DNA from: Limanda limanda
Taxonomy: Eukaryota > Chordata > Actinopteri > Pleuronectiformes > Pleuronectidae
Assembly: GCF_963576545.1 (NCBI RefSeq)
Contig: NC_083658.1
Location: forward strand, 9,202,928-9,266,927
Reading direction: 5' to 3'
DNA length: 64,000 nt
Below the pieces are notes generated by a model that did not search any database, was not told where the DNA came from, and saw only the letters and a list, made by a program, of their open reading frames with translations. The position numbers and the translations under genes are program-made. The first letter of the stretch is position 1. Every line of letters starts with the position of its first letter. Below are positions 50,375-62,400 of the stretch, piece by piece.

Positions 50375-50605
50375 CAATTTTACTTTACTCCACTTAAGCA
50401 CATTGTTCTGGTACTTCTCACTTATACTCCTGTACACATATCAGCAAATATCTGTACTTTCTACTCCACTACACTTTTACAATGTACTGCGTTAAACTCA
50501 AAAGTTAATCTTAAAAGTAAGTATGTAAAAGTAGTAAGTAGAAATGTTAAAGTGGTACTTTTACTTGAGTATATTTCTCTTTAGTACTTTCCCCACCACC
50601 GATGA
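50375..50605 (-). mobile_element. MITE-like repeat, same family as 31488-32490
   Basis: The reverse complement carries 'gtggagtagaaagtacagat' and 'atttgctgatatgtg', aligned to 31540-31585, and its ends are rich in 'ttacttgagt/actcaagtaa' words. It has no ORF. This copy is uninterrupted and shows what lies across the LTR insertion site in the other copy. Confidence 0.7.
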
Positions 50606-51717
50606 AACCTCAAAGGAAATGTCCAGTCCTTTTAATGTATAGAATTATTGAAATTAAACGATGACTGAAATGAAATCTGTTTAATTGTACTGCTAACGAC
50701 TCCACGTTGTAATTAGACCCTGAATTAGATATGACTGCGTATTGAGAGGTACTGCACCGCTGCTCTAACGGCTGACTGATACTTAACCAGGAAACCTAAT
50801 GCATGAAATCAGAGCTTCGACGAGTTGTAGATGAATTCATTTACGTCTCCTTATCACAAACACTTCAGTATCACATCCTCCTTTAGCAGCTGCTGGGCAG
50901 ATTCCCTTCTCCTCCAGGATCCCACGCCTTAACTTCCCCCTCTCTTCCACCCTCTTTAGCTACACAATGAGCCGGTGCATGGGTTTCATTAAAAGGACGA
51001 GATGTAGGTGTGGTTTAGTTCAAATCTTCCTCCCTCTCTGAGCAGAGCACAGTGGATTTAGCCTCTGCTGAGCCGCATTTGGTTCCTTTATTGTCAACAG
51101 GCAATAAAAGGGAAACATCCTGCAAGATGCCACTCGGCTCCACTGTCACAAGCTGATGTTGTTGGTGTCCAGCAGACTCCTGGAGCTGCACTGCCCCCTG
51201 CAGGTGATGAGACCGCACGGTGGCCCAACAAAGCAGCAGTGATTCCGTGCACACTCCCCACAGGCCGAAGCCACTGCTGCGTAACCCCCTGCAGCACACG
51301 AGCACACTCAATTACCTATTATCTTTTCAAATCCCGTTTTAGAAACAGATGCACAAAGCACAAGCCAGGACACGACTTGTTCATTACTTGCTCCTTATTT
51401 AACCCTCGGGATGTCACGACAGGTGGAGAGCTGTCGACTCAGGGCCCACTGCAGTCGTTTCTATAAACTCACTACACCGTATAATAAGGATATGCCACTG
51501 ATTATTCTCTAAAACACACAAATACTGTACATTAATGGCCTTTTTACTATATCTCTAGAGTCATATGATGCAAGATGAAAGGTAGAGGATTGTAAGCGAT
51601 GAATTATCATCATAATGTGTGCTAACGTCACCCTCTCCTTCATATTCTTCTTTTTCACTGTCACAGGATGCCACAGGGGGATGAGTACCACAAGCGGAGG
51701 AGCCATTTCGAGGCAGA
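50606..51717. other. Non-coding, no gene seen
   Basis: Unique sequence. Nothing is supported. Confidence 0.4.
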
Positions 51718-51960
51718 TTCAATTCTATTTTATTCGTATAGTGCGGTGGACGAGAGAGCTCAACTCACTGCAAATCAAGAAAACTCATGAATAGAAAAAA
51801 CTTGCACAAATTGAGAAAACATCAATTTGAGATCTGCAAAAACCCTGGAAATGTTTCCAGAGGACCCAAAAAGGCGATGAACCAAAGAAGAGTAGCAACT
51901 TCAATAACTTCACAAAGCATCGAATTACAGCCAGGTTCATCACTTTATTTAGTCCCACGG
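51718..51960 (+). repeat. Common teleost repeat, fragment
   Basis: It begins 'gattcaattctattttattc' and 'gtatagtgcggtgga', a diverged form of the fish repeat 'caattttatttgtatagcgc'. The right boundary is unclear. Confidence 0.45.
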
Positions 51961-51969
51961 AAAAATTTC

Positions 51970-51990
51970 AGAGAGAGAGAGAGAGAGAGA
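51970..51990 (+). repeat. (AG)n microsatellite
   Basis: About ten perfect AG dinucleotides. Confidence 0.85.
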
Positions 51991-52739
51991 AGCTACACAA
52001 AGTTAGTGACATATATAAATGGGACAATAAGTATAACAATACATGAATGGATACAAGGGGGCCAGAGGCAAACTTCCCAGCATGCACTGAGTTCCCCCAG
52101 GAGTCCAGGCCTATAGCAGCTTAATCAAAGAGGAACATTTAAAGTCGAACCTTACATACCAATATGGATTCTGCCTCCAGAACCCAGAGTGGGAGCTGGT
52201 TCTACAGGAGAGGAGATTCTGGAGAGCGTATCCTTGATAGCTCTGTGGCGCTTAGGAGGCTCGAACGCCGCTGATATGTTCTCGCTCCCAACCCACGAAT
52301 CCCACATAACAAAGTGAATAAAAAGTGGATCAGATAGTGTTGAGTATCCTTATTCATTCAAAACTGTGCAGAAAAGAAGAGGAGGAATAAACCTTCACGC
52401 TCAGGTGCCACCGAGGTCTCACGCAGGTGTTCTGGCACTCGAGAGCACGGGTGACATGAATATTTGAAGCCTTGTGATTATTTTGAGATTAACATTTGAA
52501 GCCGTTGGTAGTAACAGACTCTGTAAAGTTTAAAATATGGATTCGGCAATGAAACATTTAAGAGCCCTGAGTTTGAAATTCAGGAAGAAGACAATCTAAG
52601 TTTGTTCTTCTTCTCCTTCCTCTTATGACTTGAACCCTTCATGCTCCCTGTTCCCCTGCACTGTCGCACTTCATCCCGCAATATTGCATAGAAAATAAAA
52701 TTGACATAACACTGACTCAAATATCTATACCTCTGCAAC
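51991..52739. other. Non-coding, no gene seen
   Basis: Unique sequence. Nothing is supported. Confidence 0.4.
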
Positions 52740-52899
52740 AGCGACACCTAGTGGCTGGGGGCATTACCTTTTTGAGGTTGTGCGTCCGTCAATCTGTCTG
52801 ATTCTTGTGAACACGTGACTCAAGAAAGCCCCAAAAGAATTCCTTCAAAATTCCTTCAAGTGTCTAGTAGGACTTGAGTATTAGCCGATTATAATTTGG

Positions 52900-52912
52900 A
52901 GGTCAAAGGTCA
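52900..52912 (+). promoter_or_regulatory. DR1 nuclear-receptor motif
   Basis: AGGTCA-A-AGGTCA is the consensus direct repeat with one-base spacing bound by PPAR/RXR- and HNF4-type receptors. The motif is exact. Activity in this repeat is unknown. Confidence 0.4.
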
Positions 52913-53059
52913 AAGATTAATGTCATAGTCCCCTTTCAAACTTGTGTTTGGTCTTATGAACGTCACATCCCAGGATTGCCATGAGTGAATTTCTCTAAAT
53001 CTGGCAAAGAAATTCATTCTGACTCAAGGATGATCTGATAAGAGCAGATAGCAGATTGG

Positions 53060-53087
53060 AGGTCAAAGGTCAAGGTCACTATGACCT
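53060..53087 (+). promoter_or_regulatory. DR1 joined to a perfect IR3 (estrogen-response-element palindrome)
   Basis: AGGTCAAAGGTCA (53060-53072) is followed with no gap by AGGTCA-CTA-TGACCT (53073-53087). The second part is the textbook inverted repeat with three-base spacing recognised by estrogen receptors, exact over all 12 arm bases. Its presence in a dispersed repeat suggests chance inheritance from the element. Function is inference. Confidence 0.45.
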
Positions 53088-53240
53088 CCAAAACGGTAAA
53101 TTTGGTTACATTTTGACCATTTGTAACCCGACTTCAGTTGTCAAAGGTCAAATGTCACTGCGACCTCAAATAAAGTATGGTAAAGAAATGTTTGTAGACT
53201 GAAGCTGCCCCTGGTGGCGGAGGTATACAACTGCAGAGTG

Positions 53241-55026
53241 GTATTTACTGTTCTTTGCCTTCATTGAACTGTGTAATCTCTTTTCATCACTGGGAGACAT
53301 CAACGATCACAGCACTCGGATAATAAGTCACACAAAGTGTTCTTCCATTATTGTTTCTATTATTTCTTATGAGTTGAAATCCCCATAAATCCTTGTTGCC
53401 ATAGTTCCTCTCCCTTCTGCTTTCACCTGTACACTCCTGTGGTTCTCCTGCAGCTAAATAAAGAAGGAGTGCATTTCCTCAATTATGCAGGTGGTTGATT
53501 GGCCAGCACCAAACACACTGCAATAAATAAGGGGGCACTCGGAACTCTTTTCAGAACCGAGCGGGTGTTATTAAACAGGGAACAAAACAATGATCAACAG
53601 AGAAACTATTCACAGCTCATGTAAATGCCCTCATTAACCTCCCGTCCCCATCCATTGTCTGTCCACACGGGTATTAACACACATGTAGCTCAGGTCTGGA
53701 TCTAGCCGTGACTTTATTTTACGCAAAGAATTGTTATCAATGGACAAAATCCAAATTATTTACTCTGACCTCCTATTGATGCTCACACCTCTGCAGACGT
53801 CTGTGTTACCTTTATTTAGACACCAGGATTATTCACATAGAGCCTGTAGCTGTAGAGATGAAGACTATTCATCTTTAGTCTGCCGACATAATAATTGCTG
53901 GCCTCTTTCAACCACAACTGGAAAATTATTCCTCCTGTTTCATCCACATATAGGTGAATTTCACCTGAGCTCTCATTTCAAACAACAGATGATTATTAAA
54001 CTGAAATAACACTGCAGCACGAACTGGGGTTAAGATTTAGTCGAATAAGATTGTTTACTTTCTCTCAGGGGGAACGAGAAGACTCCTTTCAACGTCTGGA
54101 TGAAAGATACTGTCTGTTCCGCGGAAATGCAAATGGAATTTTTTGGGAAACAATTGAAACAGAAATTAAATTGGTTCATAACTTGGGGAAACTGTGTCAT
54201 ACGTACAGAGCTTAAACGAAGGATTAATGTAGAAGTAGCAACATAACATTTATCGATCATGTAAAATCACATTAACCAATCACAACGCTGCGTGTTTTTA
54301 TATTTCTCAATTATAGCTCCATACGGAAATGTGTGTCATGTCATGTGTATCAATGATTACTATTTGGATTGATTGTGTCAAGTGCCATGTGTTATACTAA
54401 TATAATGGTAAATTTTATATTGAGTAAGGAAGCATGTTATTCCTGCATTGCCATCATCTTAGTTTGGATTTGGAAGAAAACTGTGAAATAATTTAGCCAG
54501 TGTGTTTATTCACTTTATTCCGTATCTACACATTGTAATCCTGCAGTTATTATTTCTCCCTCTGCTGCGTCTTATCTCCGGCTCCTGAAAGACGTATCGC
54601 TCCCCTGTTCGAAAATGAGGTTTCCTCTATTTTCCTGGGTTCATTCCATTTTCAATCCAGGGTCTAAGGACAGAGGATGCAGCTTTTTGTAAATATCATG
54701 AAGCCCTTTGAGGTCGTTTTGGGGTTTTATGGACTTTTCCCTGATTGGGTTTAGATCAGATGAGTGCTCAGGCCTTTCACATCATCAAAACTCTCAGTGA
54801 GCCATTTGTGCTCATGGAGATTACATAGAGACATCTATTGCAGAAGAGGGAAAGCCTCAATAGACCAAAAGGCAATGCAGGCTTATTTAATGATCATGGA
54901 GCTTTTCCTTCTTGGGACACTGTTGTGATTTAACCTTCTCTCTCCTTACTTAAATGTGCTCTTTTTGCAATATCCTGGAGTTTGCTGAGAGGCAGTCGAT
55001 GTTATCTTTGAAAACCAGGAGATGCA
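53241..55026. other. Non-coding, no gene seen
   Basis: Unique A+T-rich sequence. Nothing is supported. Confidence 0.4.
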
Positions 55027-55106
55027 GAGAGAGGGAGAGAGGGAGAGAGGGAGAGAGGGAGAGAGGGAGAGAGGGAGAGGGAGAGAGAGACAGAGAGGGA
55101 GGAAGT
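55027..55106 (+). repeat. (GGGAGAGA)n purine minisatellite
   Basis: About six near-perfect 8-bp units followed by GAGA-rich sequence. The first 64 bases (55027-55090) are all purine and mirror-symmetric in part, so triplex (H-DNA) formation is possible. Confidence 0.85.
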
Positions 55107-57165
55107 AAATTACAACACTTCATCAAAAACTCAACCAAAAAAAAGGGAACTGCTCCAGGAATGAGCTGGACGTCACGAGACTAATGATTTCAAAGAGTGT
55201 CAGCATAATGAGGGGGTGAGGTTGGGGTGTTGGCTGTTTGAAAGCACCTGCTCAAGGGCACCAGAGCAGGGGATGCTCCTCACTGCACCACCACTCCAGC
55301 TCTGGCGTCCAGGCTCAAAAGCAGCCTGTGTAAATAAGAACAAGGAGGGGCGTAAATGAGACGGAACACATGTTAGATTATGTCTCCAAGAGGAAAGTAA
55401 ACAAAACAAACCAATATTAGAGGAGGCCACATTCCAAATTATTATCTTTTTTGATTCTCAAGTCTTAATAAAATCCTGGAACACCATTTTATAACTGCAA
55501 TCTTATGGCAAAAGCAAATCTGTAAAGGATATATAGACAGAAATGTACTTGTATTTTGAGAATATTTCTGCGTCAAACTAAGAAATTATAGTTCAATTTA
55601 AAATTAACATTATGTAGCTGTTATTTAACAGTGGTTTCTACATAATATCGAACATCATATTTATTTACAAATAGCAATATTCTCCTGTATATAGAAAACA
55701 TATATGCTTTCAAATGTTGAAGTATCCTGCTGATTTTAGAAAACAAGGCAACAAGGGTGCCAGGATTTCGGTGCATTTCTCTCCCTGCTGCCTCTGGATG
55801 AAGACGTAATAACAGAAGATGACGCCAGGCCACTGAAAACGTGTAATTACTTTGTCAACACTGCATTCATAACTTCTGAAACCCTCAAAATAATTAATAT
55901 AGTTTAACATTTTGTGTTATCCGTCATTTCAGAGCAGGTATTTTTCTGCCCATTGAAGCGTGAAGATTCAGGTTTTTTTTTTGGTATCTAATATCATTCA
56001 GCCTTATTCCACACTGGAATATGTTTTGCCCTCGGGCGCTTTCATTTGTATTCGTGACAGATCACCACAGTGCTCAGAGGAATCCCGGCTCGGTGTGTTT
56101 GTAATTCTCACAAGTTCATTCACCCTCAGAGACAGGAAGTCACACGATGCAATGCTTCCTGTGAACACACTTCATAGTATCCGTTAGTAACAGGAAACTG
56201 ATTAAAATGCAGAGCAGGTCGCAACACAGACTTACAGCCATTTGTCAAACACGAGTAAAAGTTTCTTGATAGCGTTCTCCGGTGTTTTGATCCCTCGCTT
56301 TGATCGAAGATCTGCGTAATGAAGCCGCTCATTCTAAATCTGGTCTTGCTTCAGCTCATCTGTCATTGTTGATGATGGAAATCCAGGTCGTTGCACACAT
56401 TCACTGGTTTCCTGGTGTCGGCACAAGTCACAAACCGGGAACAACAGCAAATACTCAACAGGATTCTAAGAACTATTATATGCTCTTTTTTGCATAAATA
56501 ACATTTTCTATCAACTTAATCAAAGTGACTCTACAAGCCCAAATCAGAAAAACTTTGAACGATTTGTTACATTTAAAGGTGTAAATGATCTTTGACCTGT
56601 TTTACAATGAAAACAATACAAAAGCATGAATTTTAGTGTTTTCAAAATAAACACTTATTTTAACTTTGACTCTTGCAGCATATTAGAAAAAGCTGGGACA
56701 GTAAAGTATTTACCACTTTGTACGGTAAAGTTTTAACTGGCATTCGTGGATGTAACTACGCATTAAAGTAATCCTAAGCCCCTGTGGTTATATACCGGAG
56801 AGCACTGTTAGTCAGAGGGGTGACATCCCTTCACACTTTCAATAACTTTCTCACCCATTTGTTGGCCAACTAGCGATCCTCGGCACATCTCTGTTCCTAA
56901 AGGACGAGGCCTTTCCTGGAGGCTGCTTTTGCACCAAATCTTGACACAGCATTGCAATCACATGTTGACTTCACCGGTTTCAAATCACATCGTCATTTAA
57001 TCATTCTACCTCATGCCCCCTAGTGTGTAGCAGGCCTGAATGGCAGGAATGGACGTATATTTATTAAATGAAGTTGACAAGACAAAACCTAATATATCTT
57101 GTTTGTACTGCAATAAAATTAGAGGGTGGAAACCTAATCAAAAGGGCAGCAACACAACGTGGTCA
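55107..57165. other. Non-coding, no gene seen
   Basis: Unique A+T-rich sequence. A short clause at 56645-56760 ('actttgactcttgcagcata') is exon-like only by chance. No exon is supported. Confidence 0.4.
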
Positions 57166-57513
57166 GCCCTATGTTCCCACATTTCTAAGGATTTTTTTTT
57201 CACTGACAATTTTGAAAATTAGGCCCTTTGTTCCCACAGACCTATGTTCCCAGATTTATTTTGAAAAATTTGTCCCGATGTTCCCATAGCCCAATGTTCC
57301 CACATTTCTCGATTTTTCTGAAAATTAGGGTTAGGGGTGTTGAGCTCAAGAGAGTTTAGGGTTGGGGTTCACCAGCTACGGAATGGTGAACCCTTAACTA
57401 CCAGACAGGGGTAGAAATGTGGGAACTGTAGGAACATAGGGCCTAATTTTGTAATGAATATTAGAAATGTGGGAACATAGGGCTGTGGGAACATTGGGCT
57501 GTGGGAACATAGG
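57166..57513. mobile_element. Foldback repeat built of 'tgttccca' motifs
   Basis: The left half carries five TGTTCCCA octamers and the right half carries several of their reverse complement, TGGGAACA. The outermost 21 bases (57166-57186) are a perfect inverted copy of 57463-57483. A second, separate palindrome, GGGTTCACCA/TGGTGAACCC, lies near the middle (57365-57393, 9-base loop). Two TTAGGG words at about 57325-57336 are not a telomere array. No ORF. Family unknown to me by name. Confidence 0.7.
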
Positions 57514-58250
57514 CACGCTCCCGACACAACAGCGTTCAAATCCACTGAATATGTTGGAAACTGCTTTTCCATCCAAGGCACACGAAGAGACTTTTATCAT
57601 TGAGCTTAGTTTGAAGTATTACAATTTAACATTTAAACCCGTGGCTGAGAAGAGAAGCTGCTGCAATGGATTTATTTGAGGAAAGTGACATTTTCTGAAC
57701 ACTAGAGCATGTAAACAATTTAAAATTACCCAAATGTAAAAAAATATCTCCTTTGGTATTTGTCTGTCACCCACATTTAGAATTTTTCTTCTGTGACTTA
57801 TTCTTGTGTCTCCCAGTGAATTAAAGTTATAACGTATATTTACTTGAGCTGCCTACTTAAGTACTGCTGGTTTACAGTAAAATGTCAGTGTTAGGATATT
57901 TCTTTACATTTAGAAAAACTGATCCTAACCTTTACAGCATCTGCATTAAGAGCCAGCACCAGAAACACTGGATAAACACAAGCAGTGACATATGTATTCT
58001 GAGCAGAAGCCGGGTGATGAAGCGACGCGTGTTCACGCTGAGCTCAAAATAAAACACAACCATCGCTCCACAGCAGCCACAGCTGCTGGTGATGGAGAAA
58101 TCCTGCAGTAGAACAAACACAAACAGATTCCAATCACACCCAGATCGACGAGAAACATCTTTAATTGTGCCGTTACAAAATTCAAGCTGGGTAGAAAAAA
58201 TATGTTTTCAATTATTGAGCTCATTAACAAGAATGTGAATGTTCCTTGTG
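57514..58250. other. Non-coding, A+T-rich
   Basis: Short words such as 'tacttgagctgcctacttaa' near 57841 may be debris of the MITE family at 50375. Otherwise unique. Confidence 0.4.
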
Positions 58251-58528
58251 GTTTTAAAGTGATATTTCCCATCTGCATATACTCTCATGTGTTCTGGCCC
58301 AGTATCGGGGGTTCCAGGTGTCGGTGTAGAGATACATTCTCCTCCCTCAGTGTCCCGCTGCAAACGCTTCAAACGAGAAACTTAACTGGGGCTTCCAGAT
58401 TTGTTGTTTTTCCTGATTTTAGCTATTTCCCTGCTACTCTCAAAGCGAGTCGGCAGCGGCGCCGGCTCCCTCCTCGGGGCCGCCTCTGAGGCTGACTCCT
58501 GCCTCGGGAGAAATATCACTTTAAAAGC
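58251..58528. mobile_element. Candidate short TIR element with a G+C-rich interior
   Basis: GTTTTAAAGTGATATTTCCC (58251-58270) and the reverse complement of GGGAGAAATATCACTTTAAA (58506-58525) match over about 20 bp with one extra base. The interior of about 235 bp becomes G+C-rich near 58450-58500. No clear target duplication was found. The inverted ends are seen directly; mobility is inference. Confidence 0.45.
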
Positions 58529-59373
58529 AGGTACACAGTGTGAACAGCAGAATGCATGAAACAATCTGTAGCCCTGTAGACAAATATATATTTACGTGTT
58601 GACATTCCTAACAATAAATAAAAAGATATGCTGCTTTACGATGCTGCTGAGTAGTGTAACGTTTCCCTTATTAGAGTTTTTTTCTGTTCGATGGCCGTAA
58701 AAACTTTACAATCATCAATTGAAATGTGGAGACATTCATTACTAAAACTGACCAGTTCATGATGTAGTGTAACACGTTTCCAATGTTCCGATTTTACAGT
58801 TCATTCTCGTTTCCATCCTCTGTTAAATAACAGGGAACTATTTGTAATTTTTTAAAAGATCGAATTAAAAGCACTTAAAACCTTTTTGCTTTTTGACCGA
58901 CATCCACAACATCGTACGCACATTACAACACGGAAAATGCAAAAATAAATGGATGAAATAATAATAAACATATTTACATTCTTTGTCAATTAAAAGCATC
59001 TCAGTTGGACACACAGAGTCCAACGCTGTCTAACACTGATATTATCGATACAAAATAAAGTTTCACTCTAACGGTTGTGGGGACATCTCCGCAGCAAAAG
59101 TGCTTCTGCTGATCAGACTCGGAACCCGACAAATATCAGTTCAGACGGGGTTCCACGTTTCACATGAAGCTGTGTCAGTCCGTGAAACCGAACTTTCGGC
59201 CTCTGAGCAGGACGTTGCCTCCCGGGACGCTGCTGCGCTCAGCGTCGGCCGCGCGTCCACCGGCTCCGGCGTCGAGTCGTCCGGTGCGTCCGGGGCCGAC
59301 TAGCCGCTGCTCGCTTGAGACAGAAAGCAAGAAAAAAGGGGAGAGCAGTGATTTGAACCTCAGCGAAAAGAGG
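58529..59373 (-). other. Downstream of the arl13b stop: probable 3' UTR and flank
   Basis: The first 280 bases after the stop (about 59100-59373) are G+C- and CpG-rich, then the sequence becomes A+T-rich. I found no unambiguous minus-strand AATAAA in this stretch, so the transcript end is undetermined. No other exon is seen. Confidence 0.4.
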
Positions 59374-59450
59374 CTAGAACACGATGTCATGAGCGTCACC
59401 GTTAGGCTGCGGCCTGTTCGCGACCGGCGGGAGAGGCTTCTTGAAAAAGT
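59374..59450 (-). CDS. arl13b: arl13b exon 10 (C-terminus and stop)
   Basis: Acceptor CCTCCACAG. It encodes residues 383-407, [20 protein letters not shown] then HDIVF, followed by TAG at 59376-59374. The family usually ends ...DAHDVIS, so the last residues differ slightly here. Confidence 0.95.
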
Positions 59451-62400
59451 CTGTGGAGGGCATGAAGAGAAAGGGTTGGATGTTATTAGTAAACCACATC
59501 CATTGAGACCTGGAGTTCAAACAATGTCAATTTGAGCTCTGGTTAGAAGGACATAAACGAAATGAGAGACAGTGATTTGCGGTGGACAGGAGGACGGATG
59601 TGGATGAGCACACAAACAGGCCTTGGAGTTGGTTAAGACGTCTGCCACCATGAAGGAGCCACACACATTCAAACACATGCCTGGTGAGACGCAGGAGGAG
59701 AAAAAACAAAAGAGACACAGCGATGTGGGTTTGTGATGCTGAACAGGCGACACACATCGCGAGGCAGGTTTCAGTGTTTCCTTTGCAACGGCACGACAAG
59801 ACGTTTAGCACCGCTGCTGTGGAACGTGCAAATCCACCAAGGAAACGCTGAGTCCGAGCCGTGACATTTAATGAACGGGTTAATCCACGAGCAGACCAGG
59901 TTAGCGAGGAGATTAACGGCTGATTGGGATGAACAACAAAAAAAAAGGGAAGTAATGCATGAAATCGAACTGATGAGGGCAACGAGGGATGAAGCATAAC
60001 CAGACGTCACACAGGCAGCTTTACCGGAATGCTTCGAGTCCCCCAGCGGCTCTAGTTTTGGCAGCCTAGACGCTTTGGGTGTGGCCCATCCCACTAAAAA
60101 AAAAATAAAAAGAGACACACAAACTCATCAGAGGGAAAAAAGGGACGTTCGGGTTCCCTCTTCCCACCAGAGGCAGGATCTGGTGCATGTGGCTCCTTGA
60201 GAGCTTTTTTAATAAAAGATACATCATCCTGTTTTCATTACTAAAGAAAAAGTCGGCCACAATGACCCATATCTCACGTTCGTAGATATAAAATGTATAT
60301 TTCACACCAAAAACTATAAAAAGACGAGATGTTAATTTGTGTTTATAAAAATATATGCATTTATACTCCCTCAAAAATCAATATTAGTTGGGCTCTGAAA
60401 AATTTATTGCACTTCCAGTAGCTGCTTCAAAATAAAAGCCTCCCACTGGATTGTAAGTGGAAAACAATCAGGAGCAACAAGGATGGCGGCTTGAATCTAT
60501 GTCCACACACTCACCAGGTGGCGCCGGGGGGGCGAGGCTCTCCGCAGGCCCGTCCTCCGTCCGCAGGGGGTCCACGCGGTGCTTCCTCTTCAGGAACAGC
60601 TTCCTCTTCTTGCTTTGCTCGCCTGTTGTGGCTGAACGTGCAGAGAGGAGTGAGACACCAGACAGCGGTTGGACTTCAGTAGAGATTGCATTGCAGACTT
60701 CTGGTAGTATTTTTAGCGTCTTTAAAATATTCGTTTCAGATGTTTATTTTAACGGCTTTCCTTTCTTGCTTTGTGTTTATCAACAAGCTCAGTTTTACTT
60801 TCCATATGGTTCAAAGCAGATTCACATTCCAGAAGCTGAGCCTCTTCAGAGACGCCCTCTCGTTGTTTAAAACTATTCCCAGCCATATGAATGTATGTAT
60901 TTCCGAGGTGAATTTACAAAACATATCACTCACCTGAACTTGCGCTTTCCGACGCTCGTCTTGAATCCTCTGGCTCCTCCTCCTCGCCTTCCTCACACTC
61001 CTCCTCTCCTTGATCACCATCCGCCTTCGGGCTTTTACTCCTGCCCTCCTGCAGCTCCTTCTGCCGCCTCCTCTCCTTTTCTTTGTCCTCGTTCTGAAAG
61101 GAGAATGAAAGCCTCATCCCGGAATCTTTGAAATACAGAATGCTTCGACTCGAGCTCCAACACAACACGACACCTTCCAGTTGTGCGTTCACCAACAGTC
61201 ACGCACCTCAGTGATGACGTTGTCGATTGGCTGGAAGGGGCTGGGAACATTTTCCTCATCAAGCTCCTCTTGGATCGGCCGACCTTCTCGCTCGGCCTCT
61301 TCTAGCTCCTCTCGTTCTCTGAAGAAACAACAAGATGTCAACATCCAGTCAAAATTAATGCAAAAGCAGAAAGACAGGTCTCTTTCATTTAACTCAAGGA
61401 CAAGAAAGCGAGGGGAAATATACTTTTACAGACGGAGGGGAGACTTTAGTGGCATTTTGACATTTCAACTTCTCCGCAGCCTCATTTATAATTTGCCTCT
61501 GTCCATCTCATCCTTCTTTTATCTGTCCCGACATAATTTCTTTCCTTATCTGTCTCCACCTCATGGTTTCCCCGTTGTCATGTTCACGTGTGATTTTTAG
61601 TAGCTCTTATCTACAGTCTACAGATGTTGGTTTCTCTTTATGGCCCCTTGTGTTTTCCTAACCTTGCTTCTCGTATCCGCCGCACCCTCTCCGCCCGCTC
61701 CTTCTTGTCCTGCTCCTCCTGCGCTCGCTGCTCGGCCGTGTCCTTCTGCACGCGCTCCGTGATCGCCTCATAGTCTTTGGCGATGTTGCTGAGGAGCCAG
61801 TTCAGGCCCTTCTTGATGGACTTGTCCATCTTATTGCCGTAACCCAGGACTGCAGAGCACGGCTCCTGGCGCAGGAGCACATATTCAGAGATTAGATGCT
61901 GCCAGCACTTGGAGTCTCGAAAGCATCCTCTAAAGGACTTGCCGTCTTACACTTAAAAAACAAAAGCCCTTAACGCCACTCGACTGCTGATCCCCCCAAC
62001 AGGTGCACAAACACTTACGATCTGACAGAGACACTTGTTCTCGTTGACAAGCTTCTCTAACGACAGGTTCTCGATGATGTCGGCTTCAGCCAGCGCTCCG
62101 TCCCGGTCCTGTTTGTTGGCGAGGCTGAACGCAGAGAGGAACACAGAGATACCCGTGAGTGCTGACGTGCGGGGGGGGAAAGTAAACAAATTTAAGAACA
62201 CATTGCACTCTCCTGTGATTTGGCTGAACTTGCTGCCGGTTCAACCAGCTCCCTCAATCTTTTAAGAGAAAGGTAAAGTAGCTGCAAGGACAGTTATCAA
62301 ACCACCTGCCTTGATAATGCCTCTATAATGTCCTCATCCTTTCCACTTTCATCAAAGTGTCAAGACAGTTTTTGAAATCCCTTCGCACTTTCAAAACATT

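Larger units (their letters stand above)
52740..53240 (+). repeat. Dispersed repeat with nuclear-receptor half-sites
   Basis: Opening words 'gtgcgtccgtcaatctgtct' and 'gattcttgtgaacacg' and closing 'cctggtggcggaggtata' match a repeat I recall as abundant in fish, with an interior built from 'ggtcaaaggtcaaggtcact' and 'gtgacctc'-type strings. This copy holds two perfect DR1 motifs (52900-52912, 53060-53072) and one perfect IR3 palindrome (53073-53087). It has no ORF. Confidence 0.7.

Noticed and set aside
51970..55106. CRISPR-like regular repetition
   Set aside because: The repeats are simple microsatellites without spacers, and the genome is a vertebrate.
57320..57340. Telomere-like TTAGGG words
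   Set aside because: Only two units, within a foldback repeat. Too short for an interstitial telomere array.
59527..59997. 156-codon minus-strand open frame next to arl13b exon 9
   Set aside because: It lies wholly in an intron bounded by good splice sites, and the peptide resembles no known family.
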